This document shows positions 17,861 to 26,839 of a DNA stretch of 64,000 nt, piece after piece. Within the stretch, counting starts at the first letter, position 1. Each line of letters begins with the position of its first letter. The notes below the pieces were generated by a model. That model made no database searches. It was not told where the DNA came from and worked only from the letters and a program-made list of their open reading frames with translations. The stretch comes from an uncultured bacterium. GTDB taxonomy: Bacteria > DUMJ01. The stretch lies in assembly GCA_937958695.1 (NCBI GenBank), contig CALGNK010000001.1, forward strand, positions 37,378 to 101,377, given 5' to 3'. A program made the translations under genes and the position numbers.

Positions 17861-19217
17861 CTTTTGCTAATTCCTCCTTAAGATTCTTCCAAAATTCTAA
17901 AAAGAATACTAAAAATATTCCCAGAAATAGAGAAGCTACTCCAGCGATAAGGACATTAAGCATAGTATTAGGTTTACTATGCTTTTCAGGTGGTACAGCA
18001 TAGTCTAGTACTTGAATCTCTACTGACTCTCTTGCCTCACTTATCTTTGCCTGTTCATACTGAGTAGAAAGAGTAGTGTATATAGCCTCTTGCAACTTTA
18101 CATCCCTAATAAGCCTAGAAAGTTGTAAACTCAGATCTGGAAGCTCGCTTAATTTCTTCTCATACTTTGAAATAAGCCCTGTTAAACCCTGATACTTAGC
18201 CTCTAAAGAGATTCTCTTAACACTTAGATCAAATAGTTCTGGGGTGGAAAGAGTCCCTAATGCATTAGACAATCTTTCTATCTCTTCCTTCATAACCTTC
18301 TTTATTTCAGTTATCTGTTGTTTTAACTCGACTACTTTAGGGTGGAGTTCTCCGTAGTCTTGTAGGAGAGTAGCTAGATTAACTTCACTTTCTATGAGTT
18401 TCTCTCTCCAAGTTTGAATCTTAGGGTCTGAACTTATAGTAGTTATTGTAAGAGGATCTTTACCTAGAATTTCAGCCTGGGACTTTAAGATACTCTGCAA
18501 GGTATTTATCTGAGAGTTTACAGTGTTTAACTCTATCTGAGTAGATTCCTTCTGAGCCTGTAGATTAGCCATATTATCTATCAAAGCCTTGGTCTCATCA
18601 CTTACACTAATTAACTTATACTTCTCTTGGAAAGATTTAAGTTTAGATTCTGCCTCGTTTAAAAGTTTCTCCGTCTCTCTTAATCTTCTTTCTAAAAATA
18701 ATTTTTCCCTCTGAGCAGAACTAAGCATAATTTTAGAAGTTATCTCCTTTAAAGCTGATATATACGCATTAGATATATCTGCAGCTAATTGAGGGCTCTT
18801 AGCCTCTGCAGTTATTTCTATGGTATTCTCCTTAGTATCACCTATCTTTATAGATTTTTGCAGTATAGATATAGCTTCTTGTAGGCTATTAGTATTATAC
18901 TCTTTTTCTAGTCCTAGCTTTCTAACAACATACTCAGCAGCTGATCGGCTTTTAAGAATAGCAGTATAATTCGCTCCAACTCCTCCCGCTAGACCAGATA
19001 TCCCACCTGTTATAGGGAGATACTGAAGAAGTTGAGTACTTATCCCAGTCCCTTTCTCACTAGGCAGAAGTACTACTGCTTTTGCAGAATATATCTTAGG
19101 AGTCATCTTACTAAAAGTATATGCTCCTACAACCGCTAACAGAAAGATCGTTATAATATACATTTTTCTCTTCATTAATACTTTTATAAGGTCAACTAAA
19201 CTTATCTCTTCTTCCAT
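17847..19217 (-). CDS. Wzz/GumC-like polysaccharide chain-length regulator
   Basis: The protein of about 456 residues has the Wzz layout: a short cytoplasmic MEEEISLVDLIKVLMKRKM, a first membrane helix (IITIFLLAVVGAYTF), a long periplasmic region with coiled coils (about residues 160-350), and a second helix near the C terminus (LNVLIAGVASLFLGIFLVFF). It lacks a fused Walker-type tyrosine kinase. It would set chain length or bridge to the SLBB exporter directly upstream. I start at ATG 19217; the open frame goes 26 codons further into the exporter gene but that part is out of family. GGTGG lies just before the ATG. Confidence 0.87.
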   Translation of the reverse strand: MEEEISLVDLIKVLMKRKMYIITIFLLAVVGAYTFSKMTPKIYSAKAVVLLPSEKGTGISTQLLQYLPITGGISGLAGGVGANYTAILKSRSAAEYVVRKLGLEKEYNTNSLQEAISILQKSIKIGDTKENTIEITAEAKSPQLAADISNAYISALKEITSKIMLSSAQREKLFLERRLRETEKLLNEAESKLKSFQEKYKLISVSDETKALIDNMANLQAQKESTQIELNTVNSQINTLQSILKSQAEILGKDPLTITTISSDPKIQTWREKLIESEVNLATLLQDYGELHPKVVELKQQITEIKKVMKEEIERLSNALGTLSTPELFDLSVKRISLEAKYQGLTGLISKYEKKLSELPDLSLQLSRLIRDVKLQEAIYTTLSTQYEQAKISEARESVEIQVLDYAVPPEKHSKPNTMLNVLIAGVASLFLGIFLVFFLEFWKNLKEELAKDEDS

Positions 19218-19219
19218 AA

Positions 19220-21523
19220 CTACCACCCAAATAGAGAACCAAAGGTGTCTTTTAGTATTCCAATGCTCATGAGAATCTGAACAAGGTCCTGCCAACCCTT
19301 AAAGAGAAGTTCAGGGACATATACTATATCATCCTCTCTAATCTCTATGTCTAGCTCACCTTTGCCTTTTTTAACAATCTCCTCATAATTAATTGTTATC
19401 ATTTCGGGTTTATCTCCAGTTTGTCTAATAACGGTAACTTTCTTTAGATCCGACCTATCTTTTATACCGCCTGCAGCACTTATATATTCTGTAAGTCTTC
19501 TTCCCTCCACATACTCTATAGATCCAGGGTTATTAACCTGGCCTAATACATAAACAAGTCTTCTTAATTCTGGAATAAATACATTATCTCCATCCTTTAA
19601 TAGTATATTATTTTTTTCGTCTCCTCTAAGTGCATAGTCAACATTAAATAGAATATCTTCCTTTTTGCCATTTATGACACGTTCAATCTTTGCCAAAGTC
19701 CTTGTAGATCGGGGAGTTAATCCACCAGCCCTTATGAGTAAGTCTCTTACTCTATCACCTTCTCTTATCTCGTATATACCAGGTTCTCTTACCTGTCCAA
19801 AGATTCTAACAGTATTTTCCATTGGAGGAACAAATATTATATCACCATCTATGAGGCGTAAACTTACTTCCTGGGTTATATCTCCTAAAACTAAAACTCT
19901 GTAAAGATCTATAACTGCTATTTCTTTACCGCCTCTAAAGACTTTTATATTTCTAGTGCTTGCAGTAGGTAATATACCACCAGCACGAGTTATTAATTCT
20001 GATATCCTTGCTCCCTCCCTAGCTTGACCTAGGATAGCCTCACCAGTCTGAGCTCCACTTACTTCTCCTGTAGTTAGAGTAATAGCTCCAGGGTTTCTAA
20101 CTTGTCCTAAGACATAAACTCTATCGATTCTAGTTGGTATTTTAATTAAATCTTTATCCTTTAAAAGGATCTCGTTAGACTTAAGAAAATCTAATTCTAT
20201 GATCTCTCCTGAGATCCTTTCAATAATCCCTCCTACTAGGCTTGCCTTAGGTGTTAGCCCTCCTGCCATCTCTATGATGTCTTTTAACCTATCCCCTCTT
20301 ACTATCTCATACTCTCCTGGATTACGTACCTCCCCTAGTATCTTTACACTCTCTCTCATTACTGGTACGTATATTACATCTCCTGCTAATAGCTTTATCT
20401 CTTCTTCCTCTTTCTCCCCTCTTACTAGTACCTTGTATAGGTCTAGCTCTTTTATTATCCTATTTTCTCTTATTAGTTGTATCTTCCTCGTACTTGCCTG
20501 CGGTAGGACTCCTCCTGCCTTTGTTATAAGTTCTGATATCTTTACCCCTTCTAATACTTCGTTTGGTTGTAGCTGTTCCTTCTGGCTTACTACTGTGAAT
20601 GGCCCTGGATTCCTTACCTGCCCTAGTACGTATATCTTGTCTACCTTTACTGGTATTGTTATCGTATCCCCTCTTAGTAGTTCTATGTTCGCTTCTATAT
20701 TGTTCCCTATTAGTAATTCGTATAGGTTTACTTCTATTACCTCTCTCTTTGATTCTCTTAGCCTCTCTATCGTACCTCCTACTAGGCTTGCCTTAGGTGT
20801 TAGCCCTCCTGCCATCTCTATGATGTCTTTTAGCCTATCCCCTCTTACTATCTCATACTCTCCTGGATTACGTACCTCCCCTAGTATCTTTACACTCTCT
20901 CTCATTACTGGTACGTATATTACATCTCCTGCCTCAAGATATGGATTCTGGGAAATATCTCCTTTTTTGTAGAATTTATATAAATCTACAGTTAAGATTT
21001 TCTTTTTATTATCTTTTACTCTTGTTATTTGTATTTGTCTGTATGAACCATTGGGTAATATCCCACCTACTAAATTAATAGCTTCCTGAAGTCTAGCCAA
21101 AGCCTTCACAGTAACTGTTCCAGGGTTAGAAACTGCACCTGTTACAAAAACCTTAAAAGTTCTTGGTGATAAGAGGGCTAGAGAAATTTGGACATTTTTA
21201 TAATACTTTGGAATCAATTCTCCTAATCTTTTCTTTAAAGATTTTATCGATAAACCAGAACAATAGACAGGACCTATCTCTGGGATAATAACGTTACCAT
21301 CTGCAGTTATTACTAGCTCATAAGAAACATTTATAATCTTCCCTTTTATAGATAGAAGTAATTTATCTCCTGGACCAAGTACATAGTCTTCTGTTATAGG
21401 TTCTTCTAATGCTTCTACTTGGGAAGAGGTTATATTGGAAGGATTTAAAGCTTGAGAATTAACAATAAACACAGGAAAAATCAAAAATAACAAGAGATAA
21501 AAAATTAAAAACCTAGCCCTCAT
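19220..21523 (-). CDS. Multi-SLBB polysaccharide export protein (OPX/Wza-like)
   Basis: The protein of 767 residues starts with a signal peptide (RARFLIFYLLLFLIFPVFIV) and a poly_export domain (YVLGPGDKLLLSIKG; IIPEIGPVYCSGL). Seven SLBB-type motifs follow, of the form V-x-V-x-G-x-V-x-N-P-G, near residues 128, 213, 300, 393, 472, 580 and 667. It probably forms or caps an outer-membrane or periplasmic export channel, so it argues for a diderm cell. There is no lipobox. Motifs 2 and 4 are encoded by a near-identical 158-bp repeat. I start at ATG 21523 with GAGGAG 10 bp upstream; GTG 21532 is too close to that site. Confidence 0.88.
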   Translation of the reverse strand: MRARFLIFYLLLFLIFPVFIVNSQALNPSNITSSQVEALEEPITEDYVLGPGDKLLLSIKGKIINVSYELVITADGNVIIPEIGPVYCSGLSIKSLKKRLGELIPKYYKNVQISLALLSPRTFKVFVTGAVSNPGTVTVKALARLQEAINLVGGILPNGSYRQIQITRVKDNKKKILTVDLYKFYKKGDISQNPYLEAGDVIYVPVMRESVKILGEVRNPGEYEIVRGDRLKDIIEMAGGLTPKASLVGGTIERLRESKREVIEVNLYELLIGNNIEANIELLRGDTITIPVKVDKIYVLGQVRNPGPFTVVSQKEQLQPNEVLEGVKISELITKAGGVLPQASTRKIQLIRENRIIKELDLYKVLVRGEKEEEEIKLLAGDVIYVPVMRESVKILGEVRNPGEYEIVRGDRLKDIIEMAGGLTPKASLVGGIIERISGEIIELDFLKSNEILLKDKDLIKIPTRIDRVYVLGQVRNPGAITLTTGEVSGAQTGEAILGQAREGARISELITRAGGILPTASTRNIKVFRGGKEIAVIDLYRVLVLGDITQEVSLRLIDGDIIFVPPMENTVRIFGQVREPGIYEIREGDRVRDLLIRAGGLTPRSTRTLAKIERVINGKKEDILFNVDYALRGDEKNNILLKDGDNVFIPELRRLVYVLGQVNNPGSIEYVEGRRLTEYISAAGGIKDRSDLKKVTVIRQTGDKPEMITINYEEIVKKGKGELDIEIREDDIVYVPELLFKGWQDLVQILMSIGILKDTFGSLFGW
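20229..20386 (-). repeat. 158-bp direct repeat, copy A, inside the SLBB exporter gene
   Basis: This stretch matches 20775-20932 at 157 of 158 positions; the only difference I see is an A/G change (TTTTAACCTA here, TTTTAGCCTA there, plus strand). It encodes the fourth SLBB motif (VPVMRESVKILGEVRNPG) and the following GDRLKDIIEMAGGLTP segment. Other SLBB units of the gene are diverged in DNA, so this pair looks like a recent duplication or gene conversion. Confidence 0.95.
20775..20932 (-). repeat. 158-bp direct repeat, copy B, inside the SLBB exporter gene
   Basis: The second copy of the pair, 546 bp from the first in the same orientation and frame. It encodes the second SLBB motif. The offset of 546 bp equals 182 codons, the size of a two-SLBB unit, so unequal recombination between copies would delete or add two SLBB domains without breaking the frame. 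Confidence 0.95.
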
Positions 21524-21564
21524 AGTATACACACTCCTCTATGATTAAAATCTCAATAATATTA

Positions 21565-21834
21565 TCAACCAGAATATTTTCTTCTAATTTCAAACAATTC
21601 TGCTCTGAAGTCAGCTTTTTTTAATGGATTAATAACATTATCAATAAGTTTATTTATAAGAGGACTTATATCATCAACAGTTAGATTAGAAGCATCTCGC
21701 CCTATACTATTTAAAGATGACTTTAAAACACTATCAGTTTTGTCTCCTAAGTATTTCTGGCAAACAGTTTTTAAGTCTGATAGAATCTGAGCGGAATCAA
21801 CCTTCTTAGATTCTTTTTTCCAAAAAAGAGGCAC
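21565..21834 (-). CDS. Small protein of unknown function in the polysaccharide block
   Basis: An 89-residue open frame with a GTG start and a strong AAAGGAGGG 7 bp upstream. It begins MPLFWKKESKKVDSAQIL, is rich in Lys, Asp, Ser and Leu, and looks alpha-helical (LSDLKTVCQKYLG; ISPLINKLIDNVINPLKK). There is no signal peptide, membrane segment or motif I recognise. It sits 23 bp after the TPR gene and 41 bp before the SLBB exporter, so it is probably cotranscribed and may be a small cytoplasmic partner. Codon use matches its neighbours. Confidence 0.7.
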   Translation of the reverse strand: MPLFWKKESKKVDSAQILSDLKTVCQKYLGDKTDSVLKSSLNSIGRDASNLTVDDISPLINKLIDNVINPLKKADFRAELFEIRRKYSG

Positions 21835-21857
21835 CAGTATCCCTCCTTTTCCTAAAA

Positions 21858-22364
21858 TTAAGTTCCCCTATATATAAAGTATAATATGGCTGCTATCACT
21901 AGAATCCATAACCACCAATTTCTAGTAAAACCTATCCTTCCTCCCTCTCGATGATAAGCTTTCTTTAGTTCTTCAACTGCCATATCTATCCTACCAGTCA
22001 CACGATAAAGGTGAGCAAGGTTATTTCTAGCACTAGAAAAATTCGGATCTATTTCAAGCGCCTTCTTATACCAAACTAGAGCTTCTTCGTATCTTCCAGC
22101 CTCAGTACATAGGTTACCTATATTACTATATGGAGGGGCAAACTTAGGATTTATCTCTATAGCTCTTATAAAACACTCCCTAGCTCTGTCAAGCTTACCA
22201 TCATTAACAAATGCTACTCCTAGCTTGTTTATAGCATAATAATCTTCAGGATGAATAATAAGATACTGTTCTAATATCTTTATAGCTTCTAGAATTTCAC
22301 CTTTATATAATTTCTCCTCAGCCTGCTTTACCTCTGGAGCCTTTTCCTCCATCCTCCTAGTCAT
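21858..22364 (-). CDS. TPR-repeat protein with a C-terminal membrane anchor
   Basis: The 168-residue protein has about three to four tetratricopeptide repeats from residue 15 to 140 (for example AINKLGVAFVNDGKLDRARE, SNIGNLCTEAGRYEEALVWY, ARNNLAHLYRVTGRIDMAVE) and a hydrophobic helix at the extreme C terminus (WWLWILVIAAILYFIY). It is a tail-anchored adaptor rather than an enzyme. It overlaps tyrS by 8 bp upstream and leads into the polysaccharide export genes, so assembly of that machinery is a reasonable guess. M5 is an alternative start. Confidence 0.82.
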   Translation of the reverse strand: MTRRMEEKAPEVKQAEEKLYKGEILEAIKILEQYLIIHPEDYYAINKLGVAFVNDGKLDRARECFIRAIEINPKFAPPYSNIGNLCTEAGRYEEALVWYKKALEIDPNFSSARNNLAHLYRVTGRIDMAVEELKKAYHREGGRIGFTRNWWLWILVIAAILYFIYRGT

Positions 22365-23574
22365 TCCTAACTTTCAATTTTAAAAATTTACGCTTCCCTA
22401 CCTGTAAGACTATGTCTGGCTTCAATTTAATCTTAACTTCTGGATCCTCTGCTATAGAGCCATCCACTTTAACTCCTCTCTGTCTTATAAGTCTTCTAGC
22501 TTCGCTCTTAGAAGATACCAAACCAGTATTAAGTAAAATATCTACTAATAAAACCTCTCCATTAAAATAAGAAGAATCTAAATAAAAAGCAGGAATCTCC
22601 TTTGGTAATTCTCTCTGAGAAAACACACGATTAAATTCATCTCTACATTCTATAGCCTTCTCTCTACTATAAAAAGTAGCAACAATCTCCATAGCAAGAA
22701 TCTCTTTAACAATCTTAGGATTAAGCCCTTCTTGCATCTCTCTTTCCCATCGCTTTATTTCCATATCTGAAAAGTCGGTAAGTAGTGTAAGATACTTAAT
22801 AATGAGATGATCTGGAATAGACATAAGCTTTCCATACATCTCTTGTGGTGGGTCTTCAAGTGCTACATAGTTACCATAACTTTTACTCATTTTTACTATC
22901 CCATCTATACCCTCTATTAGAGGCCAAGTGAATACTATCTGAGGTCTTTGTCCATATATTGGCTGTATCTCTCTACCTACTAACAGATTAAATGTCTGGT
23001 CTGTTCCTCCTGTCTCTATATCGGCATTTATAGCCACAGAATCATAAGCCTGAAAAAGAGGATATAAAAATTCATGAATACTAATAGGACGATTCTCGCT
23101 AAATCTCTTCTTAAAATCATCTCTTTCTAACATTCTAGCAACTGTATAATTACTAGTAAGCTTTATAATATCAATAGAAGAAAGTTTACCAAGCCATTCA
23201 CTATTAAACCGAAGCTCTGTTTTCTCTCTATCCAATACTTTAAAGACCTGTTTGGCATAAGTTTCAGCATTAGCACCTACCTCTTCTTCGGTCAAGGGTT
23301 TTCTAGTTTCAGAACGCCCAGAAGGATCTCCTATCCTTGCAGTAAAATCTCCTATAACGAAGACTATAGTATGACCAAATTCCTGAAATTCCCTAAGTTT
23401 TCTTAAACCCACATAATGGCCCAAGTGTAAATCCGGAGCGGTAGGATCAACCCCCAACTTTACTCTAAGGGGCTTTTTTAATCTCTCAGATTCTTCCAAC
23501 CTCTCATTCAACTCTTCAACCGATATTACCTGCACCGTATTTCTTAATAATCTTTCCAAGACATCTTTACACAT
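22357..23574 (-). CDS. tyrS: Tyrosyl-tRNA synthetase
   Basis: The 405-residue class I enzyme has KLGVDPTAPDLHLGHYVGLR (HLGH for HIGH), GGTDQTFNLLVGRE, and KMSKSYGNYVAL. A C-terminal S4-type RNA-binding domain is visible (LVSSKSEARRLIRQRGVKVDG). It belongs to the bacterial TyrRS group of about 400 residues with HLGH (TyrZ-like). It charges tRNA-Tyr. Its ATG overlaps the phoU stop by 8 bp, so it follows the phosphate genes in the operon. I see no T-box leader. Confidence 0.96.
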   Translation of the reverse strand: MCKDVLERLLRNTVQVISVEELNERLEESERLKKPLRVKLGVDPTAPDLHLGHYVGLRKLREFQEFGHTIVFVIGDFTARIGDPSGRSETRKPLTEEEVGANAETYAKQVFKVLDREKTELRFNSEWLGKLSSIDIIKLTSNYTVARMLERDDFKKRFSENRPISIHEFLYPLFQAYDSVAINADIETGGTDQTFNLLVGREIQPIYGQRPQIVFTWPLIEGIDGIVKMSKSYGNYVALEDPPQEMYGKLMSIPDHLIIKYLTLLTDFSDMEIKRWEREMQEGLNPKIVKEILAMEIVATFYSREKAIECRDEFNRVFSQRELPKEIPAFYLDSSYFNGEVLLVDILLNTGLVSSKSEARRLIRQRGVKVDGSIAEDPEVKIKLKPDIVLQVGKRKFLKLKVRND

Positions 23575-24229
23575 TTAACTCTTTTAAAACCCCTGTAACC
23601 ATATATATTACTCTTTCTCCTACATTAGTAGCATGGTCAGCAACTCTCTCTAAAAACCTTGCGACAAAGATAAGATACAGAGCTCTAACTACAGCCTTTG
23701 GGTCTTCCATCATATAAGTCAAGAGCTCTCTAAAGACTTGATTGTATAAGGCATCAACCAAATCGTCTCTTTCACACATCTTTTTGGCTAATTCAGTATC
23801 CTCACTTACAAATGACTTCAAGGCGTCATCCAACATAGATAGGGAAAGCTCACACATCCTTGGAATATCTATATAAGGTTTCAAAGGAGGCTGGTCTGCT
23901 AAAATCTTAACTATCTTGGCTATATCTACAGCGTGATCTGCTATACGTTCTAAATCAGTTATCGTTTTCAAAATTGTTCCTATAGTCCTTAGATCTCTAG
24001 CCATAGGCTGCTGTCTAGCTATAAGTTCCATACATTTCATTTCTATATCAAGGTCCATCTTATCTATAATATCATCACCAACTATAACTTCTTCAGCAAG
24101 ATTTGTATCTCTATTTATAAGAGCCTTTATCGACTTATCGACAGCTTCTCTGGCTAGAGTCCCCATTCTTAAGAGATCTGCTCTTAAATTTCTTAGCTCT
24201 TCATCAAATATATGTCTAGGATTTACCAT
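23567..24229 (-). CDS. phoU: Phosphate-specific transport accessory protein PhoU
   Basis: The 220-residue protein has two PhoU helical repeats: RADLLRMGTLAREAVDKSIKAL with RDLRTIGTILKTITDLERIADHAVDIAK, and a second half ending LIFVARFLERVADHATNVGE. The E/D-R-x-x-D-H-A-x-x metal-binding signatures are intact in both. PhoU damps Pst uptake and PhoR signalling. I start at ATG 24229 (MVNPRHIF); TTG 24235 is possible. It follows pstB by about 15 bp. Confidence 0.93.
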   Translation of the reverse strand: MVNPRHIFDEELRNLRADLLRMGTLAREAVDKSIKALINRDTNLAEEVIVGDDIIDKMDLDIEMKCMELIARQQPMARDLRTIGTILKTITDLERIADHAVDIAKIVKILADQPPLKPYIDIPRMCELSLSMLDDALKSFVSEDTELAKKMCERDDLVDALYNQVFRELLTYMMEDPKAVVRALYLIFVARFLERVADHATNVGERVIYMVTGVLKELNV

Positions 24230-24244
24230 AACCAAACTTCTCCC

Positions 24245-25018
24245 TTATCCATATCTACCAGTTATATAACCTTCTGTCCTAGGGTCTTTCGGCATTGTAA
24301 ATATCTCCGAAGTCCTTCCGTATTCTATAAGCATACCAGCCCTATTATCATCTGTCAAGAAAAATGCAGTAAAATCAGAAACCCTTGCTGCCTGTTGCAT
24401 ATTATGTGTCACTATTACTATAGTATACTCTTCCTTCAATTCTCTCATTAAGTCCTCTATCCTAAGGGTTGCTATAGGGTCAAGGGCAGAAGCAGGTTCG
24501 TCCATTAAAATTACCTCGGGTTGAACCGCAAGAGCCCTAGCTATACAAAGTCTTTGCTGTTGCCCTCCAGAAAGCTCTAAAGCGGATTTATGAAGCTTGT
24601 CCTTTACCTCGTCCCAGAGTGCTGCTCTCCTCAGACTTAACTCTACTATTTCCTCTATCTGCTCTCTATTCTTTATACCTTGGATACGAAGACCAAATGC
24701 AACATTTTCAAAAATAGACTTAGGAAAAGGGTTTGGCCTTTGAAAAACCATACCAACTTTTCTTCGCAAACTTACAAGGTCAACATCGTCATTATAAATA
24801 TTCTGTCCATCTAATATAACTTCTCCTTCAGTCCTAACATTTGGTAGTAACTCATTCATCCTATTTAATGCCCTTAAAAATGTAGACTTTCCACAGCCTG
24901 ATGGGCCTATAATAGCTGTTATACTCTTTTCTGGTATATCTAGTGTTATATCTTTTAAAGCTAGAAAATTTCCATAATAGATATTTAAGTTTTTTACCGA
25001 GATCTTAATATTATTCAT
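24245..25018 (-). CDS. pstB: Phosphate ABC transporter ATP-binding protein
   Basis: The 257-residue ATPase has Walker [22 protein letters not shown]-loop [21 protein letters not shown] (the PNPFPxSIxxNV motif is PstB-specific), signature [16 protein letters not shown], Walker [14 protein letters not shown] and the switch His (VTHNM). It drives high-affinity phosphate import with PstA and PstC. Its ATG follows the pstA stop directly. Confidence 0.97.
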   Translation of the reverse strand: MNNIKISVKNLNIYYGNFLALKDITLDIPEKSITAIIGPSGCGKSTFLRALNRMNELLPNVRTEGEVILDGQNIYNDDVDLVSLRRKVGMVFQRPNPFPKSIFENVAFGLRIQGIKNREQIEEIVELSLRRAALWDEVKDKLHKSALELSGGQQQRLCIARALAVQPEVILMDEPASALDPIATLRIEDLMRELKEEYTIVIVTHNMQQAARVSDFTAFFLTDDNRAGMLIEYGRTSEIFTMPKDPRTEGYITGRYG

Positions 25019-25864
25019 CTATCCTATTCTCCCTCTTCTTATTTTGGACCTTATAAGAATAGCAACAATATTTAAAGAGAATGTAAGCATTAAAAGGACT
25101 AAAGTACTTCCATATTGTATAGGTTTAGTCAACTCTACATTAAAAGACTGAGTAGTCATTATGTATATGTGATATCCTAAATCCATAAACTGATCAAAAA
25201 TAGAGGATGGAAGGTAGGGAAGATAATAAGCAACTCCAGTAAATAGTATGGGAGCAACTTCTCCCATCCCTCTACTTACACTTAATATTGCCCCAGTTAA
25301 TATACCTGGTAATGCCTGAGGAAGAACAATCATCTTTATAACCTGCCATTTAGTAGCACCTAAGGCGAATCCGGCTTCCCTATAAGAGTTTGGCACAGCT
25401 TTTAAAGCCTCCTCCGTAGAAACCACAACTAGAGGAAGAGTAAGTAAGCCAACAGTCAAAGCGGCTGAAAGAAGTCCTGCTCCTAATCTTAGAAATAACA
25501 CAAAGAATCCTAATCCAAAGAGTCCAAATACTATAGAGGGTATGCTAGCAAGATTATTTATAGCTAATCTTATCCACTTGGAAAATCTTTTTCCTCTCCC
25601 ATACTCATTAAGATATACTGCGGTAAAAATTCCAACTGGAACGACAAATATCAACATTAGTAATGTCCTAAGAAGAGTCCCGTATAATGCTGGGAATATA
25701 CCACCCTTAGTCATCCCCTCCCTAGGCGGTTGAGAGATAAATTCCCAGCTTATTACTCCTATCCCATTTTTAAAAATATCGAATATTATAAAAAAAAGTA
25801 AACCAACAACAATAACTACCGCTAAAGCGGTAATTGCTATATATATCCTCTCCCTAAATTTCAT
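25019..25864 (-). CDS. pstA: Phosphate ABC transporter permease PstA
   Basis: The 281-residue protein has six predicted membrane helices and the permease EAA-type loop AGFALGATKWQVIKMIVLPQALPGILTG. IINNLASIPSIVFGLFGLG-like sequence (about residues 105-125) is characteristic of PstA. Together with PstC it forms the membrane channel. It overlaps pstC by 4 bp and abuts pstB. Confidence 0.95.
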   Translation of the reverse strand: MKFRERIYIAITALAVVIVVGLLFFIIFDIFKNGIGVISWEFISQPPREGMTKGGIFPALYGTLLRTLLMLIFVVPVGIFTAVYLNEYGRGKRFSKWIRLAINNLASIPSIVFGLFGLGFFVLFLRLGAGLLSAALTVGLLTLPLVVVSTEEALKAVPNSYREAGFALGATKWQVIKMIVLPQALPGILTGAILSVSRGMGEVAPILFTGVAYYLPYLPSSIFDQFMDLGYHIYIMTTQSFNVELTKPIQYGSTLVLLMLTFSLNIVAILIRSKIRRGRIG

Positions 25865-26760
25865 TTTTCTCCTCTAAGTCTTTTCTGGGTTCTTTCCAAA
25901 AGTATAGATGCAATATAATTAATAATAAAGGTAATAGAAAAAAGAAGGAGACCTAAGAAAAATAGAGTAGCGTAGTGAGCTCCACCAAAGGCTACTTCTC
26001 CCATTTCTGCAGCTATAGTAGCGGGGATGGTTCTTACAGAATCCAAAAAACTCCAGGTTATTTGGGCTGCATTTCCTGAAACCATTAAGACTATCATTGT
26101 CTCGCCCATTGCTCTAGCTAGACCCAGCATAATCCCTGCAAAGATTCCGCCTGATGCGGAAGGTAAAACAACTCTAACAGTAGTTTGCCATCTAGTAGCT
26201 CCTAGCGCTATACTAGCCTCCTTCAGTTCTCTAGGTACAGTATTCAACGCATCTTCGCATATAGTATAGGTAATTGGTATAACCGCAAAGGCAAGGGCAA
26301 AGCCAGCAGTCACAGCATTTAACCTTGAAGATGTATGGAATATATTTTGAACCCAAGAGGCTATAACCATAAGGGCAAAAAAACCTAAAACTACTGAGGG
26401 GATGGCAGAAAAGAGTTCTATTATGGGCTTTATTACCTCTCTCAATCTTCTAGGAGCAAACTCTGCAGTAAAGATAGCTGATCCTAAAGAAAGAGGTAAA
26501 GCTACCATAATAGCAACTAATGTAACCTTTAATGTTCCTATAATAAGAGGAATAAAAGAATATTTAGGTTCTAGACCAACTGGCTGCCAATCCCTAGTTG
26601 AAAAGAAAATTCTGAGATTTGCTTCTTTTTTGATTTCTGGATTGAAAAAGACAAGTAGAGATTCTTTTGCAATAAAGATGAATATCAATATTACACTTAT
26701 AATAGCAATGCTTGCTAGCAAAGAAATCACTATATAAGCTATTCTTTCCTTTGCCTCCAT
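25861..26760 (-). CDS. pstC: Phosphate ABC transporter permease PstC
   Basis: The 299-residue permease has an N-terminal helix and five more membrane helices, ELFSAIPSVVLGFFALMVIA and the EAA loop IALGATRWQTTVRVVLPSASGG. It pairs with PstA. No pstS binding-protein gene precedes it: the next gene upstream is a phosphotriesterase-like gene 79 bp away. The ATG (26760) has only a distant AAGG, and TAAAAT and TATAAT lie immediately before the ATG, so the transcript start is unclear. Confidence 0.94.
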   Translation of the reverse strand: MEAKERIAYIVISLLASIAIISVILIFIFIAKESLLVFFNPEIKKEANLRIFFSTRDWQPVGLEPKYSFIPLIIGTLKVTLVAIMVALPLSLGSAIFTAEFAPRRLREVIKPIIELFSAIPSVVLGFFALMVIASWVQNIFHTSSRLNAVTAGFALAFAVIPITYTICEDALNTVPRELKEASIALGATRWQTTVRVVLPSASGGIFAGIMLGLARAMGETMIVLMVSGNAAQITWSFLDSVRTIPATIAAEMGEVAFGGAHYATLFFLGLLLFSITFIINYIASILLERTQKRLRGEK

Positions 26761-26814
26761 ATTATAATTTTACCTTATAGAAAATTACTGTGACAACGTC
26801 TCAACCATTAATTT

Positions 26815-26831
26815 TTTTAAGAAATTGTTAA
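26815..26831 (-). promoter_or_regulatory. Possible Pho box ahead of pstC
   Basis: On the minus strand this reads TTAACA, five bases, TTAAAA: two direct hexamers 11 bp apart, resembling the TTAACA-type repeats bound by PhoP in Bacillus. It lies about 55 bp before the pstC ATG, partly beside the end of the upstream gene, and upstream of a TTGTCA that could act as a -35. Only two repeats are clear and the sequence is AT-rich, so the call is tentative. Confidence 0.3.
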
Positions 26832-26839
26832 GATTTTCC

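Noticed and set aside
20229-20932. CRISPR or mobile-element origin for the 158-bp repeats
   Set aside because: Only two copies, in frame inside a coding region, without terminal inverted repeats or transposase.
20199-20972. A 257-residue plus-strand open frame opposite the SLBB exporter
   Set aside because: It is the antisense of a repeated coding region with regular codon use; Ser/Pro/Thr-rich, no ribosome site, no recognisable family.
26761-26795. Leaderless start of pstC from TAAAAT/TATAAT directly before the ATG
   Set aside because: Several overlapping -10-like sequences make the start uncertain, so I did not list a promoter there.
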